DNA of 64,000 nt, taken from contig NZ_CP131914.1 in assembly GCF_040529045.1 (NCBI RefSeq), positions 542,501-606,500 on the forward strand, in the 5' to 3' direction. This DNA comes from Xanthomonas indica. GTDB taxonomy: Bacteria; Pseudomonadota; Gammaproteobacteria; Xanthomonadales; Xanthomonadaceae. Both the position numbers and the translations under genes were made by a program. Below the pieces are notes generated by a model, which searched no databases, was not told the origin of the DNA, and saw nothing but the letters and a program-made list of their open reading frames with translations. Positions within the stretch are counted from its first letter, which is position 1. Every line of letters starts with the position of its first letter. Positions 7,318 through 17,218 of this stretch are shown in pieces.

Positions 7318-8739
7318 GGGATGGATGCTCCGTGGCGCGGGGGATTGGGCAAAGGCCGGGTAGGCGGCCGGCAGCCGGAATGCGGTGGGCGGTTTGCCGC
7401 CGAACGGCGTAGGGGTCGGAGGAGATGCCGGCGTCGGTGCGGGTGCGGGTGCGGGTGACGCCGCCGGCGCAGGCGGCGTCGGCGCGGCCGGTGGCGGCAC
7501 GGGGGCCGCGGGCGCGCCGCCGGCCTCACGGCGCAGCGCGTCGAGGATGCGTTGCCCGGCGCGGCCGTCCGCCGGCTGCAGGCCCAGGCGCTGCTGCTCG
7601 GCCTGGATCGCGCGGCGGGTGGCGGTGCCGATGGCGCCGTCGGCCTGGCCGATGGCGTGGCCGCGCGCCAGCAGCAAGGTTTGCAGTTCGCGCCGCTCCG
7701 GTCGGCCCAGGCCGGGGTCGTCGGTCGGCCAGGCCGCGACCAACCCGGGCTTGCCGCGCAGCCGGTCGGACAGCAGCGCGATCGCCAAGGCATAGCTTTC
7801 GGCGGCGTTGTAGGCGTAGATCGCGTCGTAGTTGCGGAACACCAGGAACGCCGGGCCGTGCACGCCGGCCGGGATCAGCACCGCCGCCGGGGTCTGCGCC
7901 GCCAGCGCCGGCAGCGCACTGCCATCGGCGGCGGTGAGGCCGCGCGCGCGCCAGTCCGAGAGTGGCCGGCGCTGGGTGCGCCCGGCCAACGCCGGGTCGA
8001 AGCCGTCCGGCAGCTTCACTTCCAGCCCCCACGGCTGGCCGCTCTGCCAGCCGGCCAGCTTGAGGTAATTGGCGGTGGAGGCCAGGGCATCGGGAATGCT
8101 GGCGACCAGGTCGCGGCGGCCGTCGCCATCGCCGTCCACGGCGACGCGGGCGTAGGTGCTGGGCATGAACTGGGTATGGCCGAAGGCGCCGGCCCAGGAC
8201 CCGGTCAGGCCCTCGGGGCGCAGGTCGCCGGCCTGCAGCAGCTTCAGCAGCGCGAACAGTTCGCTGCGGAAGAACGGCTGGCGGCGGCCTTCGCAGGACA
8301 GGGTCAGCAGCGACACCAGCAGCGGGCGCTTGCCGGAGATGCGGCCGTAGTCGCTCTCCACGCCCCACACCGCGACCACCGTCTCCGGGTCCACGCCGTA
8401 TTGTTGCGCCACCTGCGCGAGCAGGTCGCGGTGTGCGGCGAGCATGGCGCGGCCGTCGTCGATGCGCTGGCTGTCGACCAGGCCGGCCAGGTAGTCCCAG
8501 ATCGGCGTGGTGAATTCGGGCTGGGCATCGAGCACCGGCAGCACGCTCGGATCCGGCTGCAACCCGGCGGTGAAGCGATCGAAGGACGCCTCGGCGACGC
8601 CCGCCTTCGCCGCGGCCGTGCGCAGGCCGGCCACGCAGGTGGCGAAGGCCGGATCGGGCGCGGACGGCGCCGCTGCGGGCGGGGTCTGCGCGAGCGCGCA
8701 GGGCGCCGCCAGCAGCAGGATCCAGGCCAAACGCATCAT
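6451..8739 (-). CDS. MltB-like lytic transglycosylase fused in frame to a hexose-6-phosphate mutarotase
   Basis: A 762-residue uninterrupted frame. Residues 1-18 are a signal peptide (MMRLAWILLLAAPCALA). About 30-330 are an MltB/SLT_2 lytic transglycosylase with the catalytic-Glu context AVWGVESDYG and the substrate groove motif FGHTQFMPSTY. About 345-410 are a peptidoglycan-binding domain. A Pro/Ala/Thr-rich linker follows. From about residue 475 the sequence is a complete YeaD/aldose-epimerase-like domain. Lytic transglycosylases act in the periplasm and mutarotases in the cytosol, so a single polypeptide is functionally odd; an independent internal start is described separately. The start is the first of two ATGs, with AGGA 7 bp upstream. 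Confidence 0.75.
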   Translation of the reverse strand: MMRLAWILLLAAPCALAQTPPAAAPSAPDPAFATCVAGLRTAAAKAGVAEASFDRFTAGLQPDPSVLPVLDAQPEFTTPIWDYLAGLVDSQRIDDGRAMLAAHRDLLAQVAQQYGVDPETVVAVWGVESDYGRISGKRPLLVSLLTLSCEGRRQPFFRSELFALLKLLQAGDLRPEGLTGSWAGAFGHTQFMPSTYARVAVDGDGDGRRDLVASIPDALASTANYLKLAGWQSGQPWGLEVKLPDGFDPALAGRTQRRPLSDWRARGLTAADGSALPALAAQTPAAVLIPAGVHGPAFLVFRNYDAIYAYNAAESYALAIALLSDRLRGKPGLVAAWPTDDPGLGRPERRELQTLLLARGHAIGQADGAIGTATRRAIQAEQQRLGLQPADGRAGQRILDALRREAGGAPAAPVPPPAAPTPPAPAASPAPAPAPTPASPPTPTPFGGKPPTAFRLPAAYPAFAQSPAPRSIHPMSDVPGLSTGDFHGYPSLLVETPQSTAAISLFGGQVLSFVPKGGTDALWLSPSAQPTPTPIRGGTPVCWPYFGRQGQSDAVPAHGFVRTMPWQLQDARREADGSLVLTLAPPDFDDLPLRLRMQLRIGATLEQRLVTDNVGTAPARFTQALHNYFRVADATQVRVQGLDGLDYLDKFENYATAHRQHGDWSLQDPRDPGRSDRIYTGAGGRYTLLDPGLQRRIEIATTGSRTLVAWNPGEAGAQKMADVGPHWRQFVCLEAANAGPEVIDLAPGAQHVLQQTISVVAL

Positions 8740-9006
8740 CGCAACATCCTCGCCAACGGCAGGGCCGACATCATAAACAACCGCCGCGTGTGCACTCCGC
8801 TCACGCGGTGCTGGCGGCACGCGGCCGGCAAGGTGTTCCGAGTGTGGCTACGCCGGCAGATCGCGCGACATTCCGCCGCGGCCGGGAGATGCGCGGCGCT
8901 CGGATGCTGCGGCAGGCTGTTCGGAACGACGAGGAGCAGCGCGCCCGTCCTCGCCAACGAACGGTGGTGTGCGGGCCTGCGCATCACCGGCGCGACGGGC
9001 GCCGCT

Positions 9007-9399
9007 TCAGTCCAGCGCGTCGAGGTAATACCAGCGGCCGTCCTCGCGCACGAAACGGCTGTGCTCGGTCATGCGCACGGCGCTGCCGCCGCCGATGCGA
9101 TAGCGCGCCAGGAACGCGACCTCGGCACTGTCGGCGCCGGTCTGCAGCACCCGCTGCACGGTGAGGCCAAGCCAGACCGTGCGCGGGTCGATCTCCACCT
9201 GCGGCGGGCAGGTCGACGGATGCCAGCTCGCGCGCAGGTAATCGGCGTCGCAGCGCACGTAGGCGCTGTAGCGCGACCGCATCAAGGATTCGGCATCCGG
9301 CGCAGGGGCGCCGGCGTGGTACGGCCCACAGCACTGCGCGTAGTCGCGCGGACGGCCGCAGGGGCAGGGATCGGCAAGGCGTGGAGCGGACGGCGACAT
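9007..9399 (-). CDS. YchJ-family SEC-C motif protein
   Basis: A 130-residue YchJ (UPF0225) protein. The N-terminus has the zinc-binding SEC-C pattern [16 protein letters not shown], with Cys residues spaced CxC...CC. The body contains [10 protein letters not shown] and ends in a cystatin/NTF2-like fold segment (RWYYLDALD). The molecular role of the family is unknown. The ATG at 9399 gives the normal family length; a longer N-terminus would be low-complexity Arg/Ser-rich. It is divergent from the TSUP permease, with 85 bp between the starts. Confidence 0.85.
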   Translation of the reverse strand: MSPSAPRLADPCPCGRPRDYAQCCGPYHAGAPAPDAESLMRSRYSAYVRCDADYLRASWHPSTCPPQVEIDPRTVWLGLTVQRVLQTGADSAEVAFLARYRIGGGSAVRMTEHSRFVREDGRWYYLDALD

Positions 9400-9484
9400 G
9401 TGCCGATTGTGCCGACTACCACGCCGCTGCGCACGCCCCGGCCGACGGCGGCTATGCTTGCGGCCCCTTGCGTGGAGCGCCGGC

Positions 9485-10258
9485 GTGCTGGAGTCGATCC
9501 CCACCGAATTGCCATGGCTGCTGTGCATCGCCTTCGTCGCCGGGCTGGTGGACGCGGCGGTGGGCGGCGGCGGCCTGATCCAGTTGCCCGGGCTGTTCGC
9601 GACCTTGCCGCAACAGGCACCGGCAGTGGTGCTGGGCACCAACAAGTTCAGCGCCATGGCCGGCACCGGCACCGCCGCCTGGCGCTACGCGCGCCACGTG
9701 CGCCTGCCCTGGCGGCCGGTGCTGTACGCGACCGCGACCGCGTTCGTGTTTTCCTTCCTCGGCGCCACCGCGGTGAGCCTGCTGCCGAAACAGGCGGTGC
9801 GCCCGCTGATCCTGGTGCTGCTGATCGCGATGCTGGGCTATACCCTGGTCAAGAAGGACTTCGGCGCGCTGCACCGGCCGCGCCACATCGGCCGCCGCGA
9901 ACTGGCGATCGCGCTGGCGATCGGCGCGGCGATCGGCTTCTACGACGGCTTCTTCGGCCCGGGCACCGGCAGCTTCCTGATCTTCCTGTTCATCCGCTTC
10001 TTCGGCCTGGATTTCCTGCGCGCCTCGGCCGCCTCGAAAGTGGTGAACCTGGCCACCAACCTGGCGGCGCTGTGCTTCTTCGTGCCCAGCGGCAAGATCC
10101 TGCTGGCCGCGGCGGTGCCGATGGCCGCGGCCAACGTGGCCGGCGCGGTGACCGGCACGCGGCTGGCGCTGCGCGGCGGCACGCCGCTGATCCGGCAGTT
10201 GTTCCTGGTGCTGGTGGTGGTGCTGATCGCCAAGATGGGCTGGGACCTGCTGCACTGA
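9485..10258 (+). CDS. TauE/SafE (TSUP) family membrane permease
   Basis: A 257-residue inner-membrane protein with 7-8 hydrophobic helices. It has the two family signatures: [14 protein letters not shown] in the first repeat half, and [14 protein letters not shown] in the second. TSUP proteins export sulfite, organosulfonates or related anions; the substrate here is unknown. The GTG start at 9485 is supported by GGAG 8 bp upstream and by the beginning of the first helix. It is a monocistronic plus-strand gene converging on jetC, with a 98-bp gap showing no clear terminator. Confidence 0.82.
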   Translation: MLESIPTELPWLLCIAFVAGLVDAAVGGGGLIQLPGLFATLPQQAPAVVLGTNKFSAMAGTGTAAWRYARHVRLPWRPVLYATATAFVFSFLGATAVSLLPKQAVRPLILVLLIAMLGYTLVKKDFGALHRPRHIGRRELAIALAIGAAIGFYDGFFGPGTGSFLIFLFIRFFGLDFLRASAASKVVNLATNLAALCFFVPSGKILLAAAVPMAAANVAGAVTGTRLALRGGTPLIRQLFLVLVVVLIAKMGWDLLH

Positions 10259-10356
10259 GCGCAGTGCCCGGCGCCGGGACGCCGCATCCCTGCCCTCCCG
10301 GGCGATGCTGGCGCGCGCACGCGCCCGCGGGCGTGCCCCCAAGCCGCCAGCGTCGC

Positions 10357-13300
10357 TCAGCGACTGCGGCGTTTGGCGGTCGCCGAAGGCGCCTTGAGTG
10401 CCGCCGCCTTGGTCGGTTTCGCAGGTTTGCTGGCTGCGGCGGCTTGCGCGGTCTTCGCCGACGCCGACCGTGCGGCCGGCCCGGTTGCCTTGGACGGACG
10501 TGTTGCGGCCGCGGCGGACTGGCGTGACGCCTTCGCCGAAGGGGCCTTGGCCGCAGGCGTCGCGGCAGCCGTGCGGGCGCGTTTGCCGGGTGCCGCGGGC
10601 GACGCCTTGCGCGTGGTCGACTTCGCGCCGTTGCCGCGGCCATCGCGCGCCTTGCCAGAGGCACGCGCCGGCGCGACACCGGTGTCTGCAACAGCGCCTG
10701 CGCCGGCCTCCGCGGTGGTGGTCGCTGCGTCCGCGGCAGGCGGTGGCAGAGCGGCGCTAGCCTGGTCCACCGCCGCGCCGGATTCCACCGCAGGCGTCGC
10801 CGCCTCGTTGCGGCTGCGCTCGGGCAGCTTCAACCGGTGCGCCTGCTCGTCGTATTCGATCAACAGCACGCCGGAGTTGTGGCGGCCGCTGATCTCGACG
10901 AAGCAGGCGCCGCCGATGAAGGGCTCCAGCGTCATCACCGATTTCAGCGGCGTGGCCACCACCATCTGGAAACCGAAGTTCTCGAAGATGTTCATCGCCA
11001 GCGCGGTGAACTCGTTGTCGGCCTTGTCGAAGGCCTCGTCCAGCACCACCGCGGCGTAGCGCGGCAGTTCGCCGTCCTCGCCGCCGAGCTGGTAGCGCAA
11101 TGCCGCGGCCAGGCAGGTGGTGGCCAGCTTCTGGCGCTGGCCGCCGGACTTGCCGGCGCCGCTGCGGTAGATCTCCACCTGTGCGCGGCTGTCCGCGTCC
11201 AGTTCCACGCCGACGAATTCCACGTGCTGGCGCACGTCCAGCACCTGCTCGCGCCAGCGCCGCAGTTCCGGTTCTTGCGCGCCGAGCCGCTGCACCAGCC
11301 CGCGCAGGGTGGCGAACTGCGCCTCGGCCAGCGCCCGGTCCTCGGTCTGCTGATGGCCGAGCACGGCGCGCAACTGCTGCTGGAACTCCTGCACCTCGAG
11401 CAGGCGCCGGTCGCTGACTTCGATGGTCAGCAAGGTGCCGCGGTTGAACGGCACCTGTTCCAGGCTGGCGTTGACCTCGTCCATGCGCTGCTTGATCGCC
11501 TTGTGCGCTTCGGCGGTGTAGCGCTGCAGCGCCAGCAGGTTGTTCTTGCTCTGGGTCTGCAGCAGGTCGAAGAAGCGGCCTTCGTGGCGCGGCAGGCCGT
11601 CGCTCTCCAGCCGCTGCAGGCGCGCCAGGAAGTCGTCGGCGCTGGCCAGGCTCACGGTGAAATCGCCGCTGTCCTCCGGCCACTGCTGGCAGTAGCGACG
11701 GAAGCAGTCCAGCACCTGCTGGCTCAGCCGCGCGTCCTGCGCCTGGCTCTGCGCCAACTGTTCGCCGAGGCCGCGCTCGACGCTGCGCAGATGCGCCTCC
11801 AGGTTATCCAGGCTCAGCGGCGGCAGCGCTGCCAGGCGCGCGTCCAGCCCCGCCACCTGCGCCGGGCCGATCACCGCGGTGGCCACGCGCGCGGCGCAGG
11901 TCTCGCGCTGCGCTTCCAGGCGCGCGCGCTCGCGGCTCAGCTGCGCGCGCTCCAGGCGCACGTCCTCGTAGGTGCGGCGGGCCTGGTCGCGGCGTGCGCG
12001 GACGGTGGCGATCTGCTCGCCCAGCGCACGCAGCGCGGTGTCGCCTTCGCGCAGTTGCAGCAGTTGCTCGGCGATGTCGCTCAGGCGCTGCAGCTTGGGC
12101 GCTACGTCGATCTCGTCCCACTCGCGCTCGGCCAGGGTATGCGCGGCCAGTTGCCGGCCCTGGTCCTGCTCGCGCTGCTTGCGCAGGGCGGCGACGTCGG
12201 CATCGCAGGCAGCGATGCGCTGCGCCAGGGTCTGCCCCTCGCGCTCGAAGACCTTGAGCTTGTCGCGGTTGTCGTAGCCGAGCAGCCAGCGCTTGCGGTC
12301 GCCGACGGCGTGGCGGTCGTCCTTCTCGTAGCGGTCGCCCGGGTGCTTGACCTGGCCCTCGCGGGTGATCGCACGCTCGGCATCGCGCAATTGCGCCACG
12401 TTATCGACGCAGGTGTAGTCGAAACGCCGCGCCAGCTCCTGGCGCAGCCACGGCGCATAGGCGTGGTCGCGCAACTCCAGCTTGCGCAGCAGCGACTTGG
12501 CGTCGGGCGCGCGCTGCTGCAGCGGCGCATTGTGGCGTACGCGGAAGTACACCAGGCGGGTGCCGAGCTGGGTCTTGTTGACCCAGTCGGCGACGCTGGC
12601 GTAGTGGCGTTCGTCGACCAGCAGCGATTGGGCGAAGCCGTGCAGCACGCGCTCGATCGCGCCGCGCCAGGCGGCCTGGTCGGCCTCCACCTGCACCAAC
12701 TCGCCGACGAACGGCAGTGCAGCTTCGGACAGGCCGGTCTCGGCGCACAGCCGCGCGCGCAGGGCCTGCATCGGCGCGGGAATGCTCGAGGGCGCCTTCA
12801 GCAGTGCCTCGATCTCGGTGCGGATGACCGCGAAGCGGCGTTCGTCCTCGCGGCGCTCGGCCATGCGCTCGGCGATCGCCTCGTCCAGGCTGCTGGCCTC
12901 GCCGGCGACGCCGTCGCGCAGCGCGCGCGCCTGCGCCACCTGCTCGGCGAAACCGCTGGCGCTGCCGGCCAGGCCCATGCCGAGCTGGCGGCAGGCCTGT
13001 TCGACCTGGCTGCGGCGGCGCATGCGCTCGTCGCGCTCGCGCTCGACGCGGCCGCGTTCGCGCTCCAGCGCCTCGACCTGTTCGCCGCCCTGCGCGCGCT
13101 GCTGGGTCTCCAGCTCGGCCAGGGTCTGTTCGTGGTTGTCCAGGGCCTCGCGGCGCTGTCCTTCCTCGCCGGCCAGGCCGCGATCCTGGGTGTCCAGTTC
13201 CTGCAGGCGCGCATCCAGCAGGGCCAGGCGGCGCTGCTCGCGGTAGCCATCGATGCCCAGCTGCAGTTCGCGCAGCTCGCCGACGCTGTGGCGCAGCGCC

Positions 13301-14181
13301 AGCAGTTCGGCGTGGTAGTCGCGCGCCGGGGTCAGGGTTTCCACCTGGCGCCGCGCGGTCACCACCGCATGGTGCGCGCCATCGAGTTCGGCGAAGTCCT
13401 CGACCAGGCGGTCGGCCGCCTCGAAGGTGCGCGGCTCATCGAGCATGAAGCTGCGCAGGAAGGCGTTGAGGTCGCCCAGGTTCTTCGCCGACTGGGTCTT
13501 GTGCAGCAGCCGCAGCGCCATCTCGTTGCCGATGCCGAGCAGGTGGCGGAAGCGCTCGGCATAGCCGGCGAAGCTGTCGAAGTGGTGCACGTCCTCGCCC
13601 AGGCGCAGCTTGAGCCGGCGCAGGTCCAGGTCGAAGCCGTCCAGCTCGGCGGCCACGTCGAAGCCGCGCGGCACCACCATGTAGTGCTTGCGCACGTCGG
13701 CCGCGGCGGTGCCGCTGCCGGCGATCCAGAACAGCCGCACCAGGCTCACCGCCTGGCCCTGCGCGTTGCGGTACTCCAGCGCCAGCGCCGACCAGGTCGC
13801 GCCCTTGCGCAGGTACTGGGTGGCGATCTCGCCGGAGGCGCTGTCCTGCTGGTCGGCCCAGGCGCCGCGCACGTAGGACACCAGGCTGCGGTCGCGGCCG
13901 CTGCGCTCGGCCTCGCGCGCGGCGGCGTTGAAGTCGACGATGCTCGGCGGCGTCAGCAGCGCCGACATCGCATCGAGCAGGGTCGACTTGCCCGAACCCG
14001 AGCGGCCGACGAACAGGAAGCCCTTCTCGGCGATCGGCACGTCGGTCAGGCCGTTGAAGGTGCCCCAGTTGTGCACCTGCAGGCGGCGCATGCGGTACTG
14101 CTGCGCGCGCTGCTCGGCCAGGGTCTCGGCGAACAGGGACGGGGCGACGGGGACGGTGGACGATTCGGACAGGGACGTCAT
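10357..14181 (-). CDS. JetC/MksB-like SMC-type ATPase with a basic C-terminal tail
   Basis: A 1274-residue SMC-like ATPase. Walker A GRSGSGKST is at residues 59-67; long coiled-coil arms (about 290-480 and 620-850) flank a hinge-like region. The ABC signature KSGGQRQK lies near residue 1010, and Walker B VVLDEAFDKAD near residue 1042. The architecture matches the type I Wadjet JetC / MksB ATPase. Residues 1128-1274 are an unusual Ala/Lys/Pro/Arg-rich tail resembling histone H1-like bacterial proteins. It is last in a jetA-jetB-jetC order; 95 bp separate it from jetB. No jetD (Toprim nuclease) homologue is found downstream or elsewhere in the window. Confidence 0.88.
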   Translation of the reverse strand: MTSLSESSTVPVAPSLFAETLAEQRAQQYRMRRLQVHNWGTFNGLTDVPIAEKGFLFVGRSGSGKSTLLDAMSALLTPPSIVDFNAAAREAERSGRDRSLVSYVRGAWADQQDSASGEIATQYLRKGATWSALALEYRNAQGQAVSLVRLFWIAGSGTAAADVRKHYMVVPRGFDVAAELDGFDLDLRRLKLRLGEDVHHFDSFAGYAERFRHLLGIGNEMALRLLHKTQSAKNLGDLNAFLRSFMLDEPRTFEAADRLVEDFAELDGAHHAVVTARRQVETLTPARDYHAELLALRHSVGELRELQLGIDGYREQRRLALLDARLQELDTQDRGLAGEEGQRREALDNHEQTLAELETQQRAQGGEQVEALERERGRVERERDERMRRRSQVEQACRQLGMGLAGSASGFAEQVAQARALRDGVAGEASSLDEAIAERMAERREDERRFAVIRTEIEALLKAPSSIPAPMQALRARLCAETGLSEAALPFVGELVQVEADQAAWRGAIERVLHGFAQSLLVDERHYASVADWVNKTQLGTRLVYFRVRHNAPLQQRAPDAKSLLRKLELRDHAYAPWLRQELARRFDYTCVDNVAQLRDAERAITREGQVKHPGDRYEKDDRHAVGDRKRWLLGYDNRDKLKVFEREGQTLAQRIAACDADVAALRKQREQDQGRQLAAHTLAEREWDEIDVAPKLQRLSDIAEQLLQLREGDTALRALGEQIATVRARRDQARRTYEDVRLERAQLSRERARLEAQRETCAARVATAVIGPAQVAGLDARLAALPPLSLDNLEAHLRSVERGLGEQLAQSQAQDARLSQQVLDCFRRYCQQWPEDSGDFTVSLASADDFLARLQRLESDGLPRHEGRFFDLLQTQSKNNLLALQRYTAEAHKAIKQRMDEVNASLEQVPFNRGTLLTIEVSDRRLLEVQEFQQQLRAVLGHQQTEDRALAEAQFATLRGLVQRLGAQEPELRRWREQVLDVRQHVEFVGVELDADSRAQVEIYRSGAGKSGGQRQKLATTCLAAALRYQLGGEDGELPRYAAVVLDEAFDKADNEFTALAMNIFENFGFQMVVATPLKSVMTLEPFIGGACFVEISGRHNSGVLLIEYDEQAHRLKLPERSRNEAATPAVESGAAVDQASAALPPPAADAATTTAEAGAGAVADTGVAPARASGKARDGRGNGAKSTTRKASPAAPGKRARTAAATPAAKAPSAKASRQSAAAATRPSKATGPAARSASAKTAQAAAASKPAKPTKAAALKAPSATAKRRSR

Positions 14182-14276
14182 CGGGAACTCATCGAAAAAC
14201 GGGGATGGCCGCCACGCGGCCGGCGCACTTGGCCAGTGGCGGCGCTAGGCGCGGGCGACGCGCGGGCGCAGACCGG

Positions 14277-14963
14277 TCATGGCGCCGGCTCGGCCGCGCC
14301 GTCGCGCAGGCCGCGGTAGGCCGCCGCCAGCGCCTGCACGTCCTCGGCCGAGAACAGCAGCTTCAATGCCGGCGAGACCTCGTAGCGATCCTCGCTGCCG
14401 CGCAGCTTGGACAGCAGGTGGTTGTCGCGCATCTTGGCGATCGCCGCCAGCACCCGCCGGGCGAAGCCGGCGCGGTCGGTGGACACGTTCTTCTCGTACA
14501 CCGACAGCACTTCCAGCAGCTGCGCCTCGTCGACCACCGCGCGCTCGCCGCGGGTGTCGGCCTCGGCCAGTTGCTGGCGCAGGAACAGCAGCAGCACCGA
14601 CTCGATGAAGGTCAGTGGCGCGGTACGCAACAGCGCCGGGGTCTCCAGTTCGCCGGTGTCGGCCTGGCGCGCGAACGCCACGCCGCCGTCGCGGTCCAGC
14701 ACCAGTTCCAGGAACAGCTCGCTCAGCACGCGGCGGATCGCCGCCTCGTGGCGCAGCAGCGCCGGCCACAGCGGGCCGTGCCGGTAGGCATCGACGCTGG
14801 GGCCGGACAACAGTTGGCACAGCGCGCGCCGCGCCTCCAGCGGCAGGCTGCCGCTGTCGCCGGCGAACAGCGCGGTGCCGGCCTCGGCCGACGCCGTCGA
14901 TGCGGCCGTGGCGGCATCGCCGGGATCGGCGTCGTGGCCGTGGAATTCGTCAGACCAGCTCAT
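14277..14963 (-). CDS. JetB/MksE-like subunit (DUF4194)
   Basis: A 228-residue protein recognisable as a DUF4194-type kite subunit by position and by its winged-helix-like body ([21 protein letters not shown], then [15 protein letters not shown]). In Wadjet and Mks complexes this subunit bridges the kleisin and the SMC heads. Its ATG overlaps the end of the upstream jetA by 14 bp, showing tight coupling. The N-terminal 40 residues are Asp/Ala-rich and probably disordered. No catalytic residues are expected. Confidence 0.82.
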   Translation of the reverse strand: MSWSDEFHGHDADPGDAATAASTASAEAGTALFAGDSGSLPLEARRALCQLLSGPSVDAYRHGPLWPALLRHEAAIRRVLSELFLELVLDRDGGVAFARQADTGELETPALLRTAPLTFIESVLLLFLRQQLAEADTRGERAVVDEAQLLEVLSVYEKNVSTDRAGFARRVLAAIAKMRDNHLLSKLRGSEDRYEVSPALKLLFSAEDVQALAAAYRGLRDGAAEPAP

Positions 14964-16419
14964 TGCGTTTTTCCTTGGTGAACCACACCAGCGGGATGCG
15001 CGCGCGCCGGACCTGGCCGTCGCCGCCTTCCCATTGCACCGCTTCCCATTCGCCGTCGACGACCACGCCGTGGCGGGTGCCCAGCGCCAGGTAGCCGATC
15101 ACGCTGCCCAGGCCCTGCGCCGCCGGGCGCTGCCGCAGCGCCTCGCCGATGCTCAGTTGCGGCTGCCGGCCGAGCAGGTCGTGCAGGTCGTTGCGCAGGC
15201 CGCGCAGGTCGATCTCCGACTGCGCCACCAGGTCGCCGACGCTGTCCAGCGAGATCGTCGCCGCCTCGGCCGCCTGCACCCGCCCGTCCACCTGCTGGCT
15301 GCGCGGGTCGTGCAGGCGCCACTGCGACAGCGAGCGCAGCCGCGCACTGCTCAGCGGCAGCACGTAGCCGGTGGCGGCGGTGGCGTGCAGGTGGTCGCGC
15401 AACTGCAGCGCTTCGCCCTGGGCCTGCTTCAGCAACTGGTTGAGCCGGCGCTGTTCCAGGTAGCCGCGGCTCTGCACGAACCCGCGCAGGCTGCGCGCGA
15501 AATGCTGCATCACCTCGTGCACCTGGCCGCCGCGTTCGAGCAGCGTGCCGGTGAGCCCGCGCAGGAAGGCACGCTCGTGGCGGTCCAGGCGGCGGGCGAA
15601 GCCGCGCGCCAGCAACGCCTCCAGCGCCGCGTCCAGCTGCACGCTCTGCTCGGCATCGTTGAGCAGGCTCCAGAACGCCTGGAAGCTGCGCCCGGCCTCG
15701 CTCTCGCCGATCACGTCGATGCCGGCGAACAGCTTCTCCAGCACGTCGCCGCGCGCGCCCTCGTCGTCGATGATGCGCTCGCGGAACTCGCGGTTGAGCC
15801 GCTCGAAATCGTCGCGGACGCGGCGGAAGTCCTCGGTCAGGTCGTCGGACAGGCGGATGATGTCGCGGGTGCGCTCCAGCGCGCGCTTGCCGTCCAGCGC
15901 GGCCAGCTTGCCCGCGGCCACGCGCTCGATCTCCGCATCCAGGCGCTCGCGCTCGGCGCGCAGCGCGGCCAGGCGCGCGTCCGGATCGGTCTCGGTCTGC
16001 CCGGCCAGTTGCACCAGCTGCTGGATCACCAGCGACAGCCGGCTTTCGGTGGCCACGCTGGCGCTGTCGCGCACGCCGGCGATGAAGCGGATCGCCTGCG
16101 CCGCCTGCCGCGACAGTTCGTACTCTTCCTGCGCATCGCCCTCGGGCAGGCGCCGTTCCAGCCAGCCCTGCGCCAGCCAGTGCGCCACGTAGGCCTGGGC
16201 GGTGCGCGGCAGTTCGCGCGAGAGCTGGTCGTCCTTCAGCGCATCGAGCTGGCGCTGCAGGCGTTCGTGCAGCACATCGGCCGGCAGCCGCCGCTGGGCG
16301 TCGCCCAGCAGGGTCTGCAGCAGGCCGATCAGCTCCGGTGCATGGTCGGCAGCGAGCAGCTTCCACAACGGCTGTTCGCGCAACTGGCGATAGCCGGCGA
16401 TCCGGACATGCGGCTTCAT
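14950..16419 (-). CDS. JetA/MksF-like kleisin subunit (DUF3375)
   Basis: A 489-residue DUF3375-type protein. The N-terminal part is helical and winged-helix-like (about 1-130), followed by a coiled-coil segment ([19 protein letters not shown], about 165-240) and a C-terminal region containing [13 protein letters not shown] and ending in [12 protein letters not shown]. This is the kleisin-like core of type I Wadjet systems. It is first in the operon. The ATG at 16419 gives the usual MxxH...QPLWKLL family beginning; the in-frame extension upstream lies antisense over folE and is rejected. It starts only 32 bp from the folE stop, so read-through from folE is possible. Confidence 0.85.
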   Translation of the reverse strand: MKPHVRIAGYRQLREQPLWKLLAADHAPELIGLLQTLLGDAQRRLPADVLHERLQRQLDALKDDQLSRELPRTAQAYVAHWLAQGWLERRLPEGDAQEEYELSRQAAQAIRFIAGVRDSASVATESRLSLVIQQLVQLAGQTETDPDARLAALRAERERLDAEIERVAAGKLAALDGKRALERTRDIIRLSDDLTEDFRRVRDDFERLNREFRERIIDDEGARGDVLEKLFAGIDVIGESEAGRSFQAFWSLLNDAEQSVQLDAALEALLARGFARRLDRHERAFLRGLTGTLLERGGQVHEVMQHFARSLRGFVQSRGYLEQRRLNQLLKQAQGEALQLRDHLHATAATGYVLPLSSARLRSLSQWRLHDPRSQQVDGRVQAAEAATISLDSVGDLVAQSEIDLRGLRNDLHDLLGRQPQLSIGEALRQRPAAQGLGSVIGYLALGTRHGVVVDGEWEAVQWEGGDGQVRRARIPLVWFTKEKRNELV

Positions 16420-16451
16420 GCAGGAACCCACCGCCACCGCATCGGCAAGAC

Positions 16452-17051
16452 TCAGCGCGCCCGCTCGATGAAGCGCAGGAACTCGGCGCGGGTGCGCGCG
16501 TCCTCGCGGAAGGTGCCGAGCATCTTCGAGGTGACCATGCTGACGCCGCGCTTGTGGATGCCGCGGGTGGTCATGCACTCGTGCGCGCCTTCCACCACCA
16601 CGCCCACGCCCAGCGGCTGCAGCACGTCCTGGATACACTGGGCGATCTGCGCGGTCATCTTCTCCTGCACCTGGAAGCGCCGCGCATAGGCCTCGACCAC
16701 GCGCGCCAGCTTGCTGATGCCCACCACCTTGCCGCGCGGCAGGTAGCCGACGTGGACCTTGCCGATGATCGGCGCCATGTGGTGTTCGCAGTGGCTTTCG
16801 TACTCGATGTCGCGCAGCACGATCAATTCGTCGTAGCCGGCCACTTCCTCGAAGGTGCGCAGCAGGTACTCGCGCGGGTCGGCGCGGTAGCCGCTGAACC
16901 AGTCGCCGTAGGCCTCGGCTACGCGCCGCGGGGTATCCAGCAGGCCTTCGCGGCTGGGGTCCTCGCCGGCCCAGCGCAGCAGGGTGCGCACCGCGTCTTC
17001 GGCCTGCGCCTGGGTAACCGGGGGAGTGGAGCTGTTGTCTGAATCGGCCAT
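16452..17051 (-). CDS. folE: GTP cyclohydrolase I
   Basis: A 199-residue GTP cyclohydrolase I, the first step of tetrahydrofolate synthesis (GTP to dihydroneopterin triphosphate). Zinc ligands are visible in the CEHHMAP motif and in [10 protein letters not shown]; the substrate-binding ISKLARVVE and QERMT-like QEKMTAQIA motifs are intact. The ATG at 17051 gives the normal family length; an in-frame ATG nine codons upstream is possible but adds Pro/Arg-rich residues. It sits directly upstream of the jetABC-like operon on the same strand. Confidence 0.93.
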   Translation of the reverse strand: MADSDNSSTPPVTQAQAEDAVRTLLRWAGEDPSREGLLDTPRRVAEAYGDWFSGYRADPREYLLRTFEEVAGYDELIVLRDIEYESHCEHHMAPIIGKVHVGYLPRGKVVGISKLARVVEAYARRFQVQEKMTAQIAQCIQDVLQPLGVGVVVEGAHECMTTRGIHKRGVSMVTSKMLGTFREDARTRAEFLRFIERAR

Positions 17052-17218
17052 GGGGGAACGCCCGTGAGGGGGCTGCATGGTACCCGAGTCGCCTGGCAGC
17101 CGCCGCATGGCGGCGCCCGCGCGGCGGGGCGACCGGGGCGACACGGGGTCCGCCGTTCAGCGTCCGCCTGTGCCGCGCCCGGGCGGCGCCTGCACCGCCC
17201 GGGGCGCCACCGTGCCGG

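Noticed and set aside
10837-14319. A 1160-codon plus-strand frame opposite jetC
   Set aside because: Antisense shadow (Ala/Gln/Leu/Arg-rich). The minus strand has complete SMC motifs.
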